A DNA stretch of 53,565 bases, taken from positions 92,001 through 145,565 of the forward strand of contig CABFPE010000125.1 of assembly GCA_900660155.1 (NCBI GenBank), given 5' to 3'. The translations under genes and the position numbers were made by a program. Position 1 is the stretch's first letter; each line of letters begins with the position of its first letter. This document shows, piece by piece, positions 11,558-22,810 of the stretch. The notes beneath the pieces were generated by a model. That model was not told where the DNA came from and ran no database searches. It saw nothing but the letters and a program-made list of their open reading frames with translations. The DNA comes from Hofstenia miamia. Lineage: Eukaryota; Xenacoelomorpha; Acoela; Hofsteniidae.

Positions 11558-12435
11558 TGTAGCATAATCCAAAGCATAATGCTGCTAAAGAAGAAAGAAG
11601 ATCAGATGATTAGTCAAAACTAAGATCAAATTATGATTATTGATAAAAAAAAATTGAAGTTTAATTATCACATTATCTTTGTAAATGCAACTCAGTAATA
11701 ATATAGCAAATTAGTACTTGTTGTCAAATTTGACCAAATGAAGGGGGCGAATTCACTTCCATTATTTTTAGCCATTTTTGGCAGATGATCTAAATTTGAA
11801 TTTCAAATGACAGGTACTTTTTGAAAGTTAACTATAAATATGCGAGAAATCATTTTGGAAATTGTTGAAGTAAATTCTTCAAAAATCTTATCTTTACATT
11901 TTATATTGGTTTACTTATTTATACAGAATGTCAAGATAAACAGTAAATGCAGTAGTAGTAGTTTGGGCACATATCAGGAGCAACTCAAGGGTCCTTGATC
12001 CAAACCATGAACCTGCATTTAGGTAAGGTATATGACTAGGACTTTTTCTCTGTTTAGCTGACTATCAATTCTTTTGTTTACATGTATCTAGTAAAAGGGC
12101 TGGATAGCCTACCATAGGTTATACATATTTTATCTTATAGATTTAGGTGACCTATAACAGACTGATAAATAGACTGAGCATGTATTATTGTTATTGAAAT
12201 GTAAGGTGGGAAGCTGCAAGTTATTATATAACTTATTTTAATTAACTTATCTAAAGCCAGTAGTTTTTGGTAATGGCTAAAGTAATAATTATTAAGCAGC
12301 TAGTGACATTGCAAGGTTGCAAAGTATTCTGAACACACATTACAAATTGAGTTTAAGTCAGTTACAAATAGCATTGAGAACTGCACTGAGTTAGGATAAG
12401 GAACACATAAGAACATTGTTGAGCTGAGGCTTGGA
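11558..12435 (+). repeat. gypsy LTR, probable 3' LTR of element I
   Basis: Starts TGTAGCATAATCC and is alignable with the 16,975-17,892 LTR over nearly its whole length, including GTACTTGTTGTCAAATTTGA, GGGGGCGAATTCACTTCCAT, GCAGTAGTAG, and AGTTTTTGGTAATGGCT. Similarity stops after TTGTTGAGCTGAGG near 12,435, so about the last 35 bp including the terminal CTACA are lost or diverged. Orientation is plus. The candidate polypurine tract in front and the plus-strand gag/integrase/ORF3 remnants upstream suggest that it closes element I. Confidence 0.75.
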
Positions 12436-14300
12436 ACCACCTAATCAGTGATGAAAACACATGTGAAGTGATTCAGAGATCAGAGTCAGCCAGAGGCCAT
12501 AGCCAGATCACAGAGCAGAACTGCAATGGCAGTGTACCTAAACAGTATCCAGTTACTTCAGTTAAGTGAAGATTGACTAAACATATATAGTATCAGAGTA
12601 AAGATTTAACATATGTACATCCCTACCTGCTCAGAACAAAGAACAATAATTTAAAAGAATAATTTAATCTCTGTTGACATTTGGTAGCAGATGCTACATT
12701 AGTAATTTTTCAAAAATTATAGTGATTTTTTTTGAAAAGCTATCTATAAAACTGCATTTTGCTTTTATTTTTTTAGTCTTTAACATTTTGTTTAGTAATA
12801 TTTCACTTCAAATTCACACACCCCTATAAACTTGCAAAAACTTTGTGTTTTTTTAAGTGTATATTGTGGATGAGGGAAATGGATATTATGGATAAACCTT
12901 GAAAATTCATTTACATTTTACTCCATTTAATTGATATCTGTGATCCATTCTGTTAATTTCTTTGAGATTTTGCCATGGTTATTGAATATACTGGGATTTC
13001 TGGTTTTTTGATAATATAATTTTTTGGAGGATTGACTACTACTTCTCAGTAAAGATTGATGTTTCTACATTGAATTAAGACTGGCAAATGTGTTTATGGC
13101 ATTAAATTTCTATATTAGAAGCCCTTTCACTGTCATTCAATGAATTTAATGTGAAAACTCAAATTTGCAAGGTTTTTTTAAAACTGCTCTTTAACTATGG
13201 CTAAAAATGAAAAACCAATGTATTATTCAGATTCTACAGGTCTGAAATGTCAATCTTTTATCTTTAAGGTAGATCTAGAGGTTGCATTGTGAAATTTTCT
13301 GAAATGCCTTAGTGTCAATTTTAATGAGCCCTAGATTTAAGAGATCCCATGTTTGGGAATCAATTCCAAAAGTGAATTTTTGTCAAAAATTGCTCATTCT
13401 ACCTATTTTTAAGCCTTTTGAATCTATTTTCACTATTAGATTTTTATTTGATAAATTATTCATTCACAATTTAATGAAATATTATGAATATTGGTTGAAA
13501 TTCAAAGAAACTGTAATTTCATTCAACAGATTTAAAAATCACTATTTCAATAGTGTTTTAATTGAAAAAATGAATTCATATTTGGATTCTTCATGTTTGA
13601 ATTTAGGTGGAAATGCTTTTTATTAGCTGCAAAGCTCCACTTAGATCTGTGCATTTAAATTTTTACTTAATGTGAAAGTCTATGTAAGTTTGTTTAAAGA
13701 AATTCATTTTTTATAATTGCTTCATAAGTTGATTTTTGTTCTAAAACTCCAGTTTATACCTATTTTCAAGCCTTCTGAATCTATTCACACTTAGATTTTT
13801 TATTTGATCAATTCTTCATTTACAATTTAATTAAATAATATGAATATTGGTTGAAATTCAAAAAACAGTAATTTGGTTAGATAGATTTATAAATCACTAT
13901 TTCAATATTGTTTTAATTGAAAAAATGAATTGATATTTGGATTGTAGGGGTTTAAAATAAATGTGTTAAGAGTGATTGTTATATTTTCATTTATTTCCAT
14001 TCTCAATGTATGGATGAAGCAAATGATGTAGTTGAAAGCAGATTTACCTGAGAGTGAAAAAAGGTTTCCTCTTCTTAAAGAGGAAGCATATTATATTATA
14101 AAGATAGTAATTTCTAGGAAATTTTTTAACAGCAAAACATTCATTGCTAAACTTTATAATAATAGTTTTCATTATTAACAACTTTAGCAATTATTTGCAC
14201 AGGTTAGTTAAGTTAAAAGTTTGTTCCTTTTTATGTTTACAAGTTATTGCCTGTTTGCTTTAAATACAGTATTAGTGTTTTTCATTTTTTCCATATTCAA
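12436..14300. other. AT-rich stretch without gene
   Basis: No supported coding sequence. A 104-codon open frame at 13,312-13,626 is only an AT-rich reading of a non-coding repeat (see next entry). There are no RNA-gene signals that I can see. Confidence 0.5.
13373..13950. repeat. direct duplication of about 220 bp
   Basis: Positions 13,373-13,594 recur, diverged, at 13,731-13,950, about 358 bp apart. Shared words include AATATTATGAATATTGGTTG versus its one-base variant, AAATCACTATTTCAATA, and TTTTAATTGAAAAAATGAATT. The repeat is non-coding and AT-rich. Confidence 0.75.
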
Positions 14301-15185
14301 ATATTATGAAAGTGCATTCAACCCAGGCTATGATATTTTGGGCTTAATTTTTATTTTGAAGTGAATGATCAAAATCTATTGTAAAAATATGTATTATTTC
14401 TTAATCCCTTTTTTATAAATTTCATAAGATTACTTGACATGGAAAGTTAGATCACTCATATTTAGAAACAAAATTATAAATTGTTTTTTCAAACTACTAA
14501 AGTGAATTGTGAAATTTATGTCACATTCAATACTTTGTGAGACTTTTTCATAATACAACTAAGAAAGCAACTAACATTGCTATTTTAGCTGTGAAGTTAA
14601 GAGATATCTAATTGGAAGCTACAATGAATAGAATCCCTAAACCTAAACCTTACCTAAAAACACACATGAGTTTCTGCTACCAGCTGCACTGCATTTTGAA
14701 TAGCTGAATTTGCAGTGGCTCCAAGAATCTCTTTAATCAATTTGGGGACCACCAAAGAACCACTCATGGGCTCAGACATTTAGCTTTCCATTATCATTAA
14801 TAATCAAACCTGATGATACAATAAAGAGATATCTAATGAAGTTAATTCATCATTAAATAAATCCACTGCATGCTATTTATAATAGTTTTTCACAAACACT
14901 TAAACAATCAGCATATACCTGTTCATTGATTTGAATTTGTTTACAATCCTTTCATCTGCTTCAATTACACAACATCATTACTAATTTGTTGTAGCATTTT
15001 TTGCCTTCTTAATTTTGCCAAACATTTTGCCAGAAATGTAATTTCAAAACTGCACAAATTGTTTTCCAAAATTTAAATAATAATAATTGTGTTCTTACAA
15101 AGGTTGAACAATTAAATCACAAGTTTATTGAGAGTCTTAGTTGTCTCTTTTTATTATCCTTTTGTCTTCACAACATTATGCCACA
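14300..15185 (-). repeat. diverged 3' LTR of element III
   Basis: On the minus strand a sequence starting TGTGGCATAATG at 15,185 follows a purine-rich AGGTGGGTGAG. This pairs with TGTAGCATAATCC after AAGGTGGGTTAG at 11,546. Below 15,185 scattered words match the reverse complement of the 16,975 LTR, such as the AAATTGTTTTCC...AATAATAATAATTG region near 15,055-15,090. The lower boundary is not defined by eye; 14,300 is set from the usual LTR length of about 0.9 kb. It directly follows the C-terminal end of the ORF3 remnant, as expected for this element family. Confidence 0.45.
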
Positions 15186-15202
15186 CTCACCCACCTGTGT
15201 AG

Positions 15203-16974
15203 CTAATTAAGAATGACTACTCTTTCTCTGTGGACAATTTCATTTTCTTTCTTGATCAATGTGATCACTTGAGGCATGTCCCAATGTACATTTTTGTATT
15301 CCTCTTGTTTTGTTAATTTAATCACCACTTCTTTTTTAGGCTCACCATCTTCTTGTGTATTATGAATCTCAGATTCTTTAATGTGGTTAAGAAGGTGCAC
15401 ATGTTTCTTAATTCATTCAGCTTTGAGTTATATTCTTTGTAGTGCTTTTTGTATAATCCAAGACCTTTTATTGCTATCATCAGTGTCATGATTGCATCTA
15501 TTTGGCTTCTGTACACTAGTTCAGGATGTATTGTTGTATCTGGAAAAAGAATTCATAGAGATTTTGATATAGAAGCCTTGCCATAAAATGCACTTATATT
15601 GCCTCTTACTTTTTCTCTTGCTATGCCATCCAGTTTGCTGCATTACTGCTCTTAGTTTTCTGCTTGATGTTACTCCCCACATGTATTTTTTTGTAGTGTC
15701 ACTTAGTATGTCTATTTTGCTTGGACAAATTCCTGTGTTGTTAGCTAGTTCCATAATACTTGGCCTTCCTAATGTTTGTTCTCTCATCATTAGTCTTGTG
15801 AAGTACTTCTCAAACCTCTGTAATGTTTTTTCATTGGTGATATTGTTGTGATGTTTACAATTTAAAAATCCAGTTTTTCACATTGATTGTGCTATTGCAA
15901 ATTCATATTTTCTATTTCTTGCCTTTATTTTCTCAGCATTGGAAGTACTAACTTCTCCTTCTCTGTTAGTGCAATTGCTACTATCCAGATTGATTTTTGA
16001 CCCCTTATCTCTGGTACATTGTTCTCCTTGAATACCATGCTTTTGAAGTTCCAGTTTGAACCCATTTCACATGCCCTTCTTATTTCATGTAGTATCTTTT
16101 CCACCATCTTGTGGTACTTCTTAATGGGTGAATTGATATCTATGTTTGGCCATTTTTTGGATTGGTTGAACTCCTTTTATATCATTCCATATTCAATCTG
16201 TTTTTGATGTATGGGAGTTTGATTCATACTGCATTTTAAGTATATGTCTCCTATCTCCTCCAGGTTGCATCCTGTTTGTGTGAGTTCCATTGTTTTTTTA
16301 TAGTAGATATGGATAACTATCTTGTGTTTGACCATTATACATTGTGCTGGTGTCATTGGGTTGAGTTTTAGATCAGTTGTCATTGTAGCATAATCCAAAG
16401 AAAATGCTGCTAATGAAGAAAGAAAAACAAATAATTAGTCAAAACTAAGATCGAATTATGATTATTTAGAAAAACAATTTAATTTCAATTATCAGAATTA
16501 TCTTTGTAAAATGCAACCAAGTAATAATATATCAAATTAGTACTTGTTGTCAAATTTGACAAAACAAGGGGGGCGAATTCANATTTTTGACCCCTTATCT
16601 CTGGTACATTGTTCTCCTTGAATACCATGCTTTTGAAGTTCCAGTTTGAACCCATTTCACATGCCCTTCTTATTTCATGTAGTATCTTTTCCACCATCTT
16701 GTGGTACTTCTTAATGGGTGAATTGATATCTATGTTTGGCCATTTTTTTGGATTGGTTGAACTCCTTTTATATCATTCCATATTCAATCTGTTTTTGGTG
16801 TTTGGGAGTTTGATTCATACTGCATTTTAAGTATATGTCTCCTATCTCCTCCAGGTTGCATCCTGTTTGTGTGAGTTCCATTGTTTTTTTATAGTAGATA
16901 TGGATAACTATCTTGTGTTTGACCATTATACATTGTGCTGGTGTCATTGGGTTGAGTTTTAGATCAGTTGTCAT
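15203..16974 (-). pseudogene. element III ORF3, C-terminal portion
   Basis: Minus-strand remnant of the ORF3 family, in several frames but in the same order as T1/T2. From 16,974 down: a region matching DVMLQSQTLEVTD...; then WPNIDINSPIKKYHKMVEKI (T2: WPCLDILSPSNNYHSSVERT); then FKENNVPEIRGQKSIWI (T1: FKKNLPDIYARGAIWI); then GICPSKIDILSDTTKKYMWG (T1/T2: GICPLDINIFSNTVKKYMWG); then, after an internal deletion, FPDT..., DAIMTLMIAIKGLGLYK (T2: DAMMTLMIALKGLQLYE) and LNELRNMC; finally KNVHWDMPQVITLIKK (T2: TEVQTWDGDLAMKMIV). The N-terminal side stops exactly at 16,975 where the plus-strand LTR of element II begins, so element II is likely inserted here. Part of the sequence is listed twice because of an unmerged contig overlap. 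Confidence 0.75.
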
Positions 16975-17172
16975 TGTAGCATAATCCAAAGAAAATGCTG
17001 CTAATGAAGAAAGAAAAACAAATAATTAGTCAAAACTAAGATCGAATTATGATTATTTAGAAAAACAATTTAATTTCAATTATCAGAATTATCTTTGTAA
17101 AATGCAACCAAGTAATAATATATCAAATTAGTACTTGTTGTCAAATTTGACAAAACAAGGGGGGCGAATTCA
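15993..17172. repeat. unmerged contig overlap (false duplication)
   Basis: Positions 15,993-16,581 and 16,583-17,172 are nearly identical, with an N at 16,582 between them. Only a few differences are visible, for example one extra T in a T run and TGATGTATGGG versus TGGTGTTTGGG. The copy ends exactly at the N, which is what two overlapping contig ends placed side by side would give. Confidence 0.85.
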
Positions 17173-17892
17173 CTTCCATTATTTTCAGCCATTTTGGTAG
17201 ATGAATTAAATTTGAATTTTGAACAACAGGTACTTTTTCAAGTTAACTATAAATAGGGCGTAAATCAGTTTGGAATTTGTTGAAGTAAATTCTTTGAAAA
17301 TCTTATTCTTAGATTTTTTGTTGGTTTGATTATTTACATAGAATGTCAAGCTAAATGGTAAATGCAGTAGTAGTGGTTTGGGAACATATCAGGAGTGAAT
17401 TGAGGGTCCTTGATCCAAACCATGAACCTGATTTATGTTAGGTGTATAAATAGGAGTTTTTCTCCATTTAGCTGGCTATCAATTCCATTGTTTACATGTA
17501 ATCAATAATGAACATCAGTAAGAAAGGGCTGGATAGCCTAATGTAGGTTATACATATTTTATGTGATAGACTTAGGTGACCTATAAAATACAGATAAATC
17601 GACCAAACATGTATTATATTATTTAAATGTAAGGTAGGAAGCTGCAAGTTATTAAGTAACTTAATTATATTAACTTAATTAAAGCCAATAGTTTTTGGTA
17701 ATGGCTGAAGTAATAATTATTAAGCAGCTAGTGATATTGCAAGGTTGCTAAGTGAATTAAATACATGGTACACATTGAGTTTAAGTCAGTCACAATTTGC
17801 ATTTAGAACTACCCTGAGTTAGGATAGGGAACACAAATGAACTTTGTTGAGCTGAGGTTCAAATACAAAAAGTGGATTGGCATGATTCTACA
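16975..17892 (+). repeat. 5' LTR of gypsy element II
   Basis: 918 bp, from TGTAGCATAATCC to GCATGATTCTACA, with TGTAG/CTACA inverted ends. It is followed directly by a primer-binding-site-like sequence and then by gag on the plus strand, so it is a 5' LTR. Related to the 11,558 LTR. Bases 1-197 are also present at 16,384-16,581 because of the contig overlap. The five bases before it (GTCAT, 16,970-16,974) are the expected target duplication, but the other end of the element is not in the assembly. Confidence 0.85.
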
Positions 17893-17908
17893 TGGCGACC
17901 ATGACAGG
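17893..17908 (+). other. primer-binding site of element II
   Basis: TGGCGACCATGACAGG starts at the first base after the LTR. The T1 element has TGGTGACCATGACAGG in the same place. The TGG start fits pairing with the CCA end of a tRNA. I cannot assign the tRNA from memory. Confidence 0.7.
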
Positions 17909-18190
17909 CACTTGAAGAGTGTGTGTGAAGGAGAGAACTGTGCAGTCAAAATACAATTGGTGTAGGAAATAGTTAACTAAGGAGTATGGAATGTTACAAA
18001 CAAGAAGTATTATTTATTTGATGTGTGAGCAAGTCAAGATAGATGTTTTTTCTCATTCACGGGAAATAAGTAATGCAAGTGAAGAGATGACAGGCAACAG
18101 TAACCTTAAGTACAACAAAAATGGTAAAGGAGATCATCAAACAATTACTTCCAGTAATAATGAAAATGGTAAATTCACATAAGTAGCAGA
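17909..18190 (+). other. 5' leader of element II
   Basis: About 280 bp between primer-binding site and gag. The frame is partly open, but a stop lies before the gag-like sequence begins near 18,191. No further signal is supported. Confidence 0.4.
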
Positions 18191-19773
18191 GGACTAAACC
18201 CAAAACACAGAGAACACCCCCAAAGTCAAAGACCCCAGCAAATGTAAATACATCCCCTGAAAGCCAGAATTCCCCAACAGAGATAATTTTGCAACCAGAG
18301 AGAGAAGGTGCAGAACTTTCAATAACTGAATTGATGAAAATAATAGAGAACAACAACAACGAAAGACAAGAGTTAACATTACAAATAGAAAACTTAACTC
18401 AAAGAATGTTAGAGATAGAGATGGTGAATGCTGAAAAAGATAAATGCATTGAAGAAATTAGACAAGACACTAGCCTAAGGCTAGCAGAGCAAAGAAATGT
18501 ATTTCAAAAACAAATTGAAAAATTGGTAGAAGCTAATAAAGAGATAAAAATGCAAAGTGAGAAGTTGCAAAAAATGATGACTCAAATGCATGAGGAAAAT
18601 GTTAGCTTAAGAGAAGATAATATCTTGAAACAACTTGAAATAGACGATTTGAAAGATAAAATCTGACTAATATCATTGACATATGAAGAAAAAACAGAAG
18701 AAGGAAAAGGGAGTGTCAAAGTAATACAAAATACAGTAATTCAGGAGCCGGAAAAATCAATTGGAAGCAAACCAATGAAGGAAGTTCACACTGAAATGTA
18801 CAAAGACTGTCAAACAGAAGACGAATTTGTAGAAAAATTGTTTGTGAACATAACAAAGCAGGTTAAAGAAAAATGCAAAAGCCCAAGTGAAATAAAACCG
18901 ATATACAAAGAAATGATATTGTTGGAGGAGGAAGATAACAATGTGCCGGCATGCAAAGCAATACTGCCAAAATTTATGGGGAGTAGACAGTTACTCGCCT
19001 ACATTCAAAGAATGGATTCAAATGTTTGAAATGAGTATGAAAGAAAGGAAAGTAATACAGAAGCAAGCAGCGGCGAGATTTCCTCTATATTTGGGAGGAG
19101 CAGCATACCAGCATTATTTAGTATTGGATCTGGAAACTAAAACAGATTACAAAAAACTAAGTATCAGCAGTATTACGATGATGAAAGTTTCAAAAGTCAG
19201 TATCAGATATTATTAAATAGCTTGAAAATGAATAAAAGGGAAGATCTGCGTAATTATATGTCACAAGTGGAAAGATTATTGAAATTGAGTTCCAGAGAGA
19301 GCACATATTCCAAATATGACCTGTTTTCTCATATATGTAAAGGATTACCAGAACCAATTTGACAACAGTTTGAAATTAAATGTGATGCCAATGATTCTTT
19401 AAAAAGAATGATAAGGAAAGGTTTGGGAATGCAGGTCACTATGGAAAATAATGCCTGAATTAATGAAAAGTCAGTGATAACAAAAGTAATACTGGCAATG
19501 ACAAGTGGAATTAACAGAATGAGGAAAGATGAAAATTTAAAACCAAAAGACAAGATCATAAAAATAAAGTTAAAGGACGGAACAGTAAAAAGGATAAATA
19601 GGAGAGACTTAAAATGTCAAACATGTGGGAAAAAAGGCCACACAAAAAAATATTGCAAAAGGCAAATTAACTTTATTGAAGAAGAAGAAGCATACTTTGA
19701 TGAGGAAGATCTATTAGATGATGAAGATGAAACTGAGCAAATGGAAGAGATAGAAAGTGAAACTTTAAACTAG
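18191..19773 (+). pseudogene. element II gag (coiled coil, capsid, CCHC)
   Basis: Structural gag polyprotein of a Ty3/gypsy element. The N-terminal part begins in a Pro/Ser/Thr-rich stretch (PKTQRTPPKSKTP). At 18,320-18,660 there is a long heptad-rich coiled coil (LTLQIENLTQRMLEIE). The capsid region reads ILPKFMG near 18,960, then after a one-base frameshift FKEWIQMFEMSMKER, RFPLYLGGAAYQHYL, and LSSRESTYSKYDLFSHICKG. The C-terminus has one CCHC zinc knuckle, CQTCGKKGHTKKYC (near 19,616), and a Glu/Asp-rich tail. In-frame stops at 18,664 (after KDKI), after PEPI near 19,360, and after NNA near 19,456 are all TGA. The ORF ends TLN-TAG at 19,771 on a slippery heptamer. Not functional as it stands. 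Confidence 0.85.
19764..19773 (+). other. gag-pol -1 frameshift site
   Basis: TTTAAAC at 19,764-19,770 is read T-TTA-AAC in the gag frame and is followed at once by the gag TAG stop (19,771-19,773). A -1 slip enters the protease frame (L-E-G-A-P-S-P...). The heptamer fits the X-XXY-YYZ rule. Just downstream GGAG-CGCCAT-CTCC could form a small hairpin. Confidence 0.75.
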
Positions 19774-20597
19774 AGGGAGCGCCATCTCCAGTAAACCGTG
19801 CACCCGTTCTAATTGTAACAGACCTAATCAAGACAAATACAATTACAGTTGTAATAAATGGGGTGATGGTCAAAGCAACCATAGATATGGGAGCAGTAAT
19901 ATCAATCATTACTGACGAATGTGAGGTGAAAATAGGATTTTACAACAGAAAATTGAAAAGTGAAAAAAGCAGACTACTAAATGCATTGGGAGATTACATT
20001 GATATAAAAGGTAAATTAATGGAAGCACTGATGAGAATTGCTAATACTACATTTTCAAAAACGTTTACTGTCATTGATACAGAGAAAAATTCACTATCCT
20101 ATGAGGTTATATTGGGGAATGACTTTTTAATGGACAACAAATGCATTATCAATTACATGAACAAAACCATATCAGTGCAAGAGGAAGTGGTGACAACCTG
20201 CAAGGAGGAGCAAGACACAGAAATAATACAATTTCAATTAAAGGAAGATATAAAAAGTCTACCAAATAATTGGAAGATGTGTCAAATAGAAACAGAGAAG
20301 CACATAACGGCTGAAGTCATGATCTATGATCAGAAAGGGATCAATACAAAGAAGTTATTGATTCCATCAAGCTTGTGTGTATTAAAAGAAGGTACAGGAA
20401 CTATACCAATGTTAAATGCAACAAATCACGTAGTTAACATAGAAAAGGACACCTTAAAACTAAAAGGGAAGAGAGTGAAGACTGAAAAAACGATGGTAAA
20501 CAAAGCAATCAATATAGTAGAAGAAGAAAAAGAATATCAAATACTGGAAGTGAAAGATGAAGACTATTGGCATCTCAGTGAAGAGGAAAGAATATAA
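19771..20597 (+). pseudogene. element II protease and linker
   Basis: In the -1 frame from gag. GAPSPVNRAPVLIVTDL leads to the retropepsin domain. The active site reads TIDMGAVISI (near 19,880-19,910) where TxDTGA is expected; T to M is a single ACG-to-ATG change. After it come SYEVILGNDFLMDNKC (flap-to-C-terminal block ILG.DFL) and a long linker to RT ending EEERI with a TAA at 20,595. The protease is about 100 residues as usual, the linker about 150. Aspartic protease would process Gag-Pol; with DMGA it is probably inactive. Confidence 0.85.
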
Positions 20598-21111
20598 CTA
20601 ATAGAGATACTGAAAAAACACGCAAAAATATTTAATTATGGTGAGATAAGCATGGGCAAGGAGAGCCGCATAAAATAGTGACAATGACGGAGCAACCAAT
20701 AAGACTGCCATGCAGGAGAGTCCCTGAACACTTGAAAGAACACTATAACACGATTTTGAATGAATTGATAGATAACAAAATAATAAGGCCAAGTGAGAGT
20801 CCATATGCTGTGCCAACTGTCTTTGTAAAACAAGGGAATAAATATAGACTCTGTATAGATTTCCAGAGACTCAATGATATTAATAAGAAAGATGCCTATC
20901 CACTCCTGAGAATAGAGGACATCATATATGAGGACAGTAAGAATAAATACTACACCTGTATAGATTTGTGTAAAGCGTACTGGCAGGTGCCAATGGAGCT
21001 CAAGGACATTGAGAAAATTAGCTGGGAGATGAAAGAAGCAAATGATATTATTAAGAAGTGTGAAGTATGGTATGAGTAGGTTATTTCTGTTGAAATTTAC
21101 CTGTTCACATT
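20598..21111 (+). pseudogene. element II reverse transcriptase, 5' part
   Basis: Begins with the IFNYGEISMGKE linker block, then after a frameshift and stops gives RLPCRRVPEHLKEHY and the RT fingers/palm: SPYAVPTVFVKQGNKYRLCI, DFQRLNDINKKDAYPLLRI (F.RLN..T..DAYPLP) and CIDLCKAYWQVPM (motif A region LD..KAYWQ). After DIEK the frame changes to unrelated codons and the sequence runs into the assembly gap, so the YIDD motif, RNase H, integrase and 3' LTR of this element are not seen. Confidence 0.85.
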
Positions 21112-22111
21112 NNNNNNNNNNNNNNNNNNNNNNNNNNNNNNNNNNNNNNNNNNNNNNNNNNNNNNNNNNNNNNNNNNNNNNNNNNNNNNNNNNNNNNNNN
21201 NNNNNNNNNNNNNNNNNNNNNNNNNNNNNNNNNNNNNNNNNNNNNNNNNNNNNNNNNNNNNNNNNNNNNNNNNNNNNNNNNNNNNNNNNNNNNNNNNNNN
21301 NNNNNNNNNNNNNNNNNNNNNNNNNNNNNNNNNNNNNNNNNNNNNNNNNNNNNNNNNNNNNNNNNNNNNNNNNNNNNNNNNNNNNNNNNNNNNNNNNNNN
21401 NNNNNNNNNNNNNNNNNNNNNNNNNNNNNNNNNNNNNNNNNNNNNNNNNNNNNNNNNNNNNNNNNNNNNNNNNNNNNNNNNNNNNNNNNNNNNNNNNNNN
21501 NNNNNNNNNNNNNNNNNNNNNNNNNNNNNNNNNNNNNNNNNNNNNNNNNNNNNNNNNNNNNNNNNNNNNNNNNNNNNNNNNNNNNNNNNNNNNNNNNNNN
21601 NNNNNNNNNNNNNNNNNNNNNNNNNNNNNNNNNNNNNNNNNNNNNNNNNNNNNNNNNNNNNNNNNNNNNNNNNNNNNNNNNNNNNNNNNNNNNNNNNNNN
21701 NNNNNNNNNNNNNNNNNNNNNNNNNNNNNNNNNNNNNNNNNNNNNNNNNNNNNNNNNNNNNNNNNNNNNNNNNNNNNNNNNNNNNNNNNNNNNNNNNNNN
21801 NNNNNNNNNNNNNNNNNNNNNNNNNNNNNNNNNNNNNNNNNNNNNNNNNNNNNNNNNNNNNNNNNNNNNNNNNNNNNNNNNNNNNNNNNNNNNNNNNNNN
21901 NNNNNNNNNNNNNNNNNNNNNNNNNNNNNNNNNNNNNNNNNNNNNNNNNNNNNNNNNNNNNNNNNNNNNNNNNNNNNNNNNNNNNNNNNNNNNNNNNNNN
22001 NNNNNNNNNNNNNNNNNNNNNNNNNNNNNNNNNNNNNNNNNNNNNNNNNNNNNNNNNNNNNNNNNNNNNNNNNNNNNNNNNNNNNNNNNNNNNNNNNNNN
22101 NNNNNNNNNNN
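21112..22111. other. assembly gap (1,000 N)
   Basis: Exactly 1,000 Ns, a placeholder of unknown true size. The left edge is in RT of plus-strand element II, the right edge is in the RNase H to integrase spacer of minus-strand element III. Confidence 0.95.
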
Positions 22112-22810
22112 CTTGAGATGTGAGTTGCCATCTGTACTTATTATAATAGTGAGAAGCTATAGGATCTAAAATTGTGTCGGGCATACGGTAACTTTGTTAA
22201 ATATTTGCTTCAAACGTGGATTGACTAATTGTTTTTCGTCGATTTCTTCTGCTGAAATTTCTTCTTTAATGGTAATGCTTAAAGTGGGTTTCCTTGTCTA
22301 TCAACATTAATATCAGGTAAATTTTCATATTCATTTTTTTGGAATGAAAGAAAATTCAATTTTATTACCAAGAATTTTTTGTAAATCCCTTTGGTATTGT
22401 GGTAGAGCGGTTAATAAATCTGCATTAGCATGTAAAGTTCCTTTGTGATGTTGAATAGTGAAATTAAGTCATTTAGTTGTTCTATCCAACATGCAACAAT
22501 GTTCAATTTATCTCGGGAGAATTTCTTTAACCATGATAAGCCACTGTTATCTGTGCATACAGTAAATTTTTCTCGCCAATTAGGAAATATCGAAATTTCT
22601 TTAATGATTCAACTAATGCTAACATTTCTAACTTTGTGCTGCCGTAATTTAATTCAGAATTTTTTAATTTTCTGCTGAAAAATTGAATAGGTAATTCTTT
22701 ACCGTCAATATTTTGACTAAGACAAGCTCCAATAGCTACTGTACTAGCATCGCAATCTACAATGAATTTTGGAGTAATCAAGACAATTTAATGATGGTAG
22801 TTTTTTGAAT
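22112..22810 (-). pseudogene. element III RNase H and downstream spacer
   Basis: Minus strand. RNase H starts with FIVDCDASTVAIGACLSQ (first catalytic Asp) near 22,775, then PIQFFSRKLKNSELNYGSTK and LEMLALVESLKKFRYFL (second-acid Glu in KLEMLA). After a frameshift it continues TDNS-type and NIVACWIEQLND sequence near 22,470, then LHANADLLTALPQYQRDL. The last part, KEEISAEEIDEKQLVNPRL (near 22,240), matches the KEEIFEADIV spacer before integrase in T1. YYNKYRWQLTSQ near 22,140 corresponds to WYFNCYNWHLND of T1, so the integrase lies inside the gap. Confidence 0.8.

Noticed and set aside
13312..13626. 104-codon plus-strand open frame.
   Set aside because: Falls on a duplicated AT-rich non-coding repeat whose second copy is not open; protein composition is that of random AT-rich sequence.
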